From positions 1-7,753 of the forward strand of contig CALAVD010000088.1 in the NCBI GenBank assembly GCA_937892085.1: a DNA stretch of 7,753 nt. Reading direction: 5' to 3'. Of this stretch, positions 6,157-7,753 are shown in pieces. The position numbers and the translations under genes were made by a program. The first letter of the stretch is position 1. Every line of letters begins with the position of its first letter. This DNA comes from an uncultured Prevotellaceae bacterium (GTDB taxonomy: Bacteria; Bacteroidota; Bacteroidia; Bacteroidales; Muribaculaceae). Below the pieces are notes generated by a model that was not told the origin of the DNA, searched no databases, and was given only the letters and a program-made list of their open reading frames with translations.

Positions 6157-6882
6157 TTATTGTCGTGTGGTGATGTGGTAGCAGGGCTGTCCACGCTCAA
6201 ATTTCACATAGCAGCGGCCCTCGTCGCGCAGCTCTTTCAGCGTCTCGCCTAAGGCGTTGACAAGCACTTTATAGCTGGCATCGGTGCCCTCGAAGTCGGG
6301 CAAGCTGTCAATCTTCTCAAAGCAGTTGTAGGCGATGTCGAAGGTGGTGCCGTACATGTGGCAGCTGTTCCTGACGGCGTTGCGGTTCACGCGGCGCAGG
6401 CGGCGCACGTCGTCGTTAGTGCGCAGCAACGAGGTGACGATAAACTGATATTGCGCCAAGCCTTGCTCTTGCAGCTTGGCCTGGAAATTGGTGGCTATGG
6501 TGTTGAGCAACTCGCTGGCACCGGAGGTGAGGTAGGGCACCGAGTGGGTGAGGCTATCTACCCTGAAAGCGTGGGACGACTCTATCTTGATGAGCTGCGA
6601 GGCGATGCTGTCAACGCCGTCGCGTGAGCTCAGGGGCTCGATGCCAAACTGCTGAGCGGCAACAAGCTGGGTGTCGTTCACATCTTTGAAGCGGTACAAG
6701 GCGTTAAGCCCTGCGCCACCGCCTCGCACCTTGATGCGGTTCTCGGTAGTTGCGGTGCTGCGGCGGGAGTTGTCTTGCCCTATGGGAATGGCATAGCATA
6801 GAACGGCGAGCAGAGCCACCGCTAAAACCGACAAAGTGGCTGTCGCTCTGGCACGTATCCTGTTTTTGATTTCCTGCTTCAT
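6157..6882 (-). CDS. Membrane-anchored DUF5715-like protein, M15-peptidase-like
   Basis: This 241-residue protein has a basic N-terminus and a hydrophobic segment (about 13-33), so it is either anchored in the inner membrane facing the periplasm or secreted. The C-terminal half, from about residue 145 (YQFIVTSLLRTNDDVRRL), resembles DUF5715 of Bacteroidota (family recognised from memory). It contains SCHMYGTTFD (173-182), close to the SxHxxGxAxD zinc motif of M15 D,D-carboxypeptidases, giving candidate ligands His175 and Asp182. A late CYHIT (234-238) gives a third, His236. The Glu or Asp usually three residues before that last His is Pro233; Glu229 is the nearest acid. A role in peptidoglycan trimming is inferred, and activity is uncertain. 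The ATG at 6882 fits the promoter box ending four bases upstream. It is divergent from pyrE and 40 bases before aqpZ. Confidence 0.88.
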   Translation of the reverse strand: MKQEIKNRIRARATATLSVLAVALLAVLCYAIPIGQDNSRRSTATTENRIKVRGGGAGLNALYRFKDVNDTQLVAAQQFGIEPLSSRDGVDSIASQLIKIESSHAFRVDSLTHSVPYLTSGASELLNTIATNFQAKLQEQGLAQYQFIVTSLLRTNDDVRRLRRVNRNAVRNSCHMYGTTFDIAYNCFEKIDSLPDFEGTDASYKVLVNALGETLKELRDEGRCYVKFERGQPCYHITTRQ

Positions 6883-6886
6883 ACTG

Positions 6887-6917
6887 CAAAATTACAAAAA
6901 ATGGATAAAAACACATA
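6887..6917 (-). promoter_or_regulatory. Bacteroidota-type promoter of the DUF5715-like gene
   Basis: On the minus strand an exact -7 box TAATTTTG (6894-6887) ends four bases before the ATG at 6882, reading TAATTTTGCAG-T-ATG. Nineteen bases upstream is TATG (6917-6914), matching TTTG at three of four positions. The predicted transcription start falls on or beside the start codon, so a leaderless or nearly leaderless mRNA is expected. Confidence 0.68.
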
Positions 6918-6932
6918 ATTTGTGACGAATTA

Positions 6933-6964
6933 TTTTATCTGTTAGGCTTATTTTTATACTTTTG
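6933..6964 (+). promoter_or_regulatory. Bacteroidota-type promoter of pyrE
   Basis: TACTTTTG (6957-6964) exactly matches the TAnnTTTG -7 box. TTTT (6933-6936), a three-of-four match to the -33 TTTG, lies 20 bases upstream. Transcription would start near 6968-6971, leaving a leader of about 26-29 bases before the ATG at 6997. The leader is AT-rich, with no strong Shine-Dalgarno sequence (only TAAAAG next to the ATG). Confidence 0.7.
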
Positions 6965-6996
6965 TGCAAATTTTCATAACGTTAGATTTTTAAAAG

Positions 6997-7647
6997 ATGG
7001 ACAGTTTAGACTTGACACTGGCAAAGAAACTGCTGAAGATAAACTCGATAATGCTGCAGCCCGAGCAGCCCTTTGTGTGGGGAAACGGCTGGAACGCACC
7101 TATCTATAACGACAACAAGATAGTGCTCTCTTACCCCGACATGCGGCGCTTTGTGAAGGTGGAGCTCTCGAGGCTGATCCTTGAGAACTTCCCCGATGCC
7201 CAGGTGGTGGCGAGTGTGGCGATGGGCTCTATAGCGATGGGCGCTCTTGTTGCCGACACGCTGGGACTGCCGTTTGTCTATGTGCGCGACGTGCCTAAAG
7301 ATCATGGCTTGGAGAACCTGATAGAGGGCAATTTCGAGCCTGGCCAGAAGGTGGTGCTCATCGAGGATTTGGTATCTACCGGCAACAACGCCATCAAGGC
7401 GCTCCACGAGATGCAGCTCGCCGGAGGCGACGTGATGGGCATGGTGGCGATGTTCACCTACGACTTCGAGCAGGCGCTGTTGGCATTTAAGGAGGAGGAG
7501 CTTAAGCTTATCACTCTCACTAATTACCATGCGATGATAGAGGCTGCCTTGGCTACCAAATATATCAAAGACGAGGATGTCGATACCCTCGAGCTTTGGC
7601 ACGAGAACCCCGAGAGCTGGACCCCCGAAGCCCTGCGTGCCGATTAG
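6997..7647 (+). CDS. pyrE: Orotate phosphoribosyltransferase
   Basis: This 216-residue cytoplasmic enzyme transfers phosphoribose from PRPP to orotate, giving OMP, the penultimate step of UMP synthesis. The PRPP-binding signature VVLIEDLVSTG is at 119-129 (Glu123, Asp124, Thr128). The catalytic loop block YVRDVPKDHG (95-104) supplies Arg97, Lys101 and His103. Length is normal. Two positions differ from the Salmonella enzyme: Asp98 is where Lys100 would be, and Met76 aligns about with Lys73, in a VAMGSIAMG loop. These sites vary in the wider family, so I take the enzyme as active. The ATG at 6997 is preceded by an exact TAnnTTTG promoter box. The gene is divergent from the DUF5715-like gene, and no other pyrimidine gene is in the window. 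Confidence 0.96.
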   Translation: MDSLDLTLAKKLLKINSIMLQPEQPFVWGNGWNAPIYNDNKIVLSYPDMRRFVKVELSRLILENFPDAQVVASVAMGSIAMGALVADTLGLPFVYVRDVPKDHGLENLIEGNFEPGQKVVLIEDLVSTGNNAIKALHEMQLAGGDVMGMVAMFTYDFEQALLAFKEEELKLITLTNYHAMIEAALATKYIKDEDVDTLELWHENPESWTPEALRAD

Positions 7648-7668
7648 AGCCTTGGTAAAAAAACATGC

Positions 7669-7688
7669 AAAGTCAACAAGTTGATTTT
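7669..7688 (+). terminator. Possible weak terminator after pyrE
   Basis: AAAGTCAAC (7669-7677) can pair with GTTGATTTT (7680-7688), with one G-U pair and a two-base gap that would open to a four-base loop. It begins 22 bases after the pyrE stop. The stem is AT-rich and its T run is short (four), so it would be a poor intrinsic terminator. Confidence 0.3.
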
Positions 7689-7700
7689 AAAAATATTAAA

Positions 7701-7719
7701 GGTGGGTTCTATAAATTAA
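7701..7719 (-). repeat. Right copy of the 19-base inverted repeat
   Basis: GGTGGGTTCTATAAATTAA is the exact reverse complement of 36-54. It lies 53 bases after the pyrE stop. Its GGTGGGTTCT end is nearly repeated 30 bases on (GATGGGTTCT, 7731-7740; nine of ten bases), so at this end the element looks partly duplicated in tandem and may continue past the window edge. Confidence 0.75.
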
Positions 7720-7753
7720 TAAAATGTTGAGATGGGTTCTTGGTTGTTTTTGT

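Noticed and set aside
7006..7602. Minus-strand reading frame of 198 codons opposite pyrE
   Set aside because: It is an antisense shadow of a well-supported enzyme gene, with no motif or promoter of its own.
36..7719. The whole window as a composite transposon or integrated element bounded by the 19-base repeats
   Set aside because: No transposase, integrase or conjugation gene is present, the cargo is housekeeping-like, and no target-site duplication is evident at the two copies. The repeat itself is kept as a finding.

Overview
The window looks like ordinary chromosomal DNA from a gut-type Bacteroidales bacterium, most likely near Muribaculaceae/Prevotella. This is inferred from three things. 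Exact TAnnTTTG boxes, the -7 element of the Bacteroidota primary sigma factor, sit before three genes. Shine-Dalgarno sequences are weak or absent. The protein families are typical: a DUF5715-like protein, a secreted CotH protein with dockerin-like and CBM26-like modules, and an 'FTLLHDDVMD'-type polyprenyl synthetase. Coding DNA is moderately GC-rich and the spacers are very AT-rich. Eight genes fill nearly the whole window, no gene-free stretch exceeds 300 bases, and no tRNA, rRNA, CRISPR array, transposase or phage gene is visible.

Layout from left to right. A plus-strand gene (70-1242) encodes an exported protein with a coiled coil and a C-terminal LysM domain. It converges on a long minus-strand cluster read from right to left: a small lipoprotein (5231-4839), a polyprenyl diphosphate synthase (4817-3843), a TatD-family hydrolase (3765-2992) and a secreted CotH-kinase-like protein (2956-1331). 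The spacing allows one transcript from a strong promoter at 5236-5266, although the 77-base gap before tatD holds stacked small palindromes and may contain its own signal. Further right, also on the minus strand, are a membrane-anchored DUF5715/M15-like protein (6882-6157) and an AqpZ-type water channel (6116-5403). This pair ends at a clear intrinsic terminator (5347-5380). Divergent from them is pyrE (6997-7647, plus strand), with its own TAnnTTTG box.

The genes are mostly housekeeping or cell-envelope functions: UMP synthesis (pyrE), isoprenoid chain elongation, nucleic-acid turnover (TatD), peptidoglycan binding or processing (LysM, DUF5715), and osmotic water flux (AqpZ). I see no defence, secretion or biosynthetic system.

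The main points for a second look are regulatory and structural. Two minus-strand genes share an almost identical start, TAATTTTGCAG(C/T)ATG, which would produce leaderless or nearly leaderless mRNAs. A perfect 19-base sequence occurs in opposite orientations close to both window ends, and its TATAGAAC core recurs in a palindrome in the middle of the window. The CotH protein combines a kinase-like fold with dockerin-like and starch-binding-like modules. The DUF5715 protein keeps an M15 zinc-peptidase-like SxHxxG...D signature but lacks the usual acidic catalytic residue.
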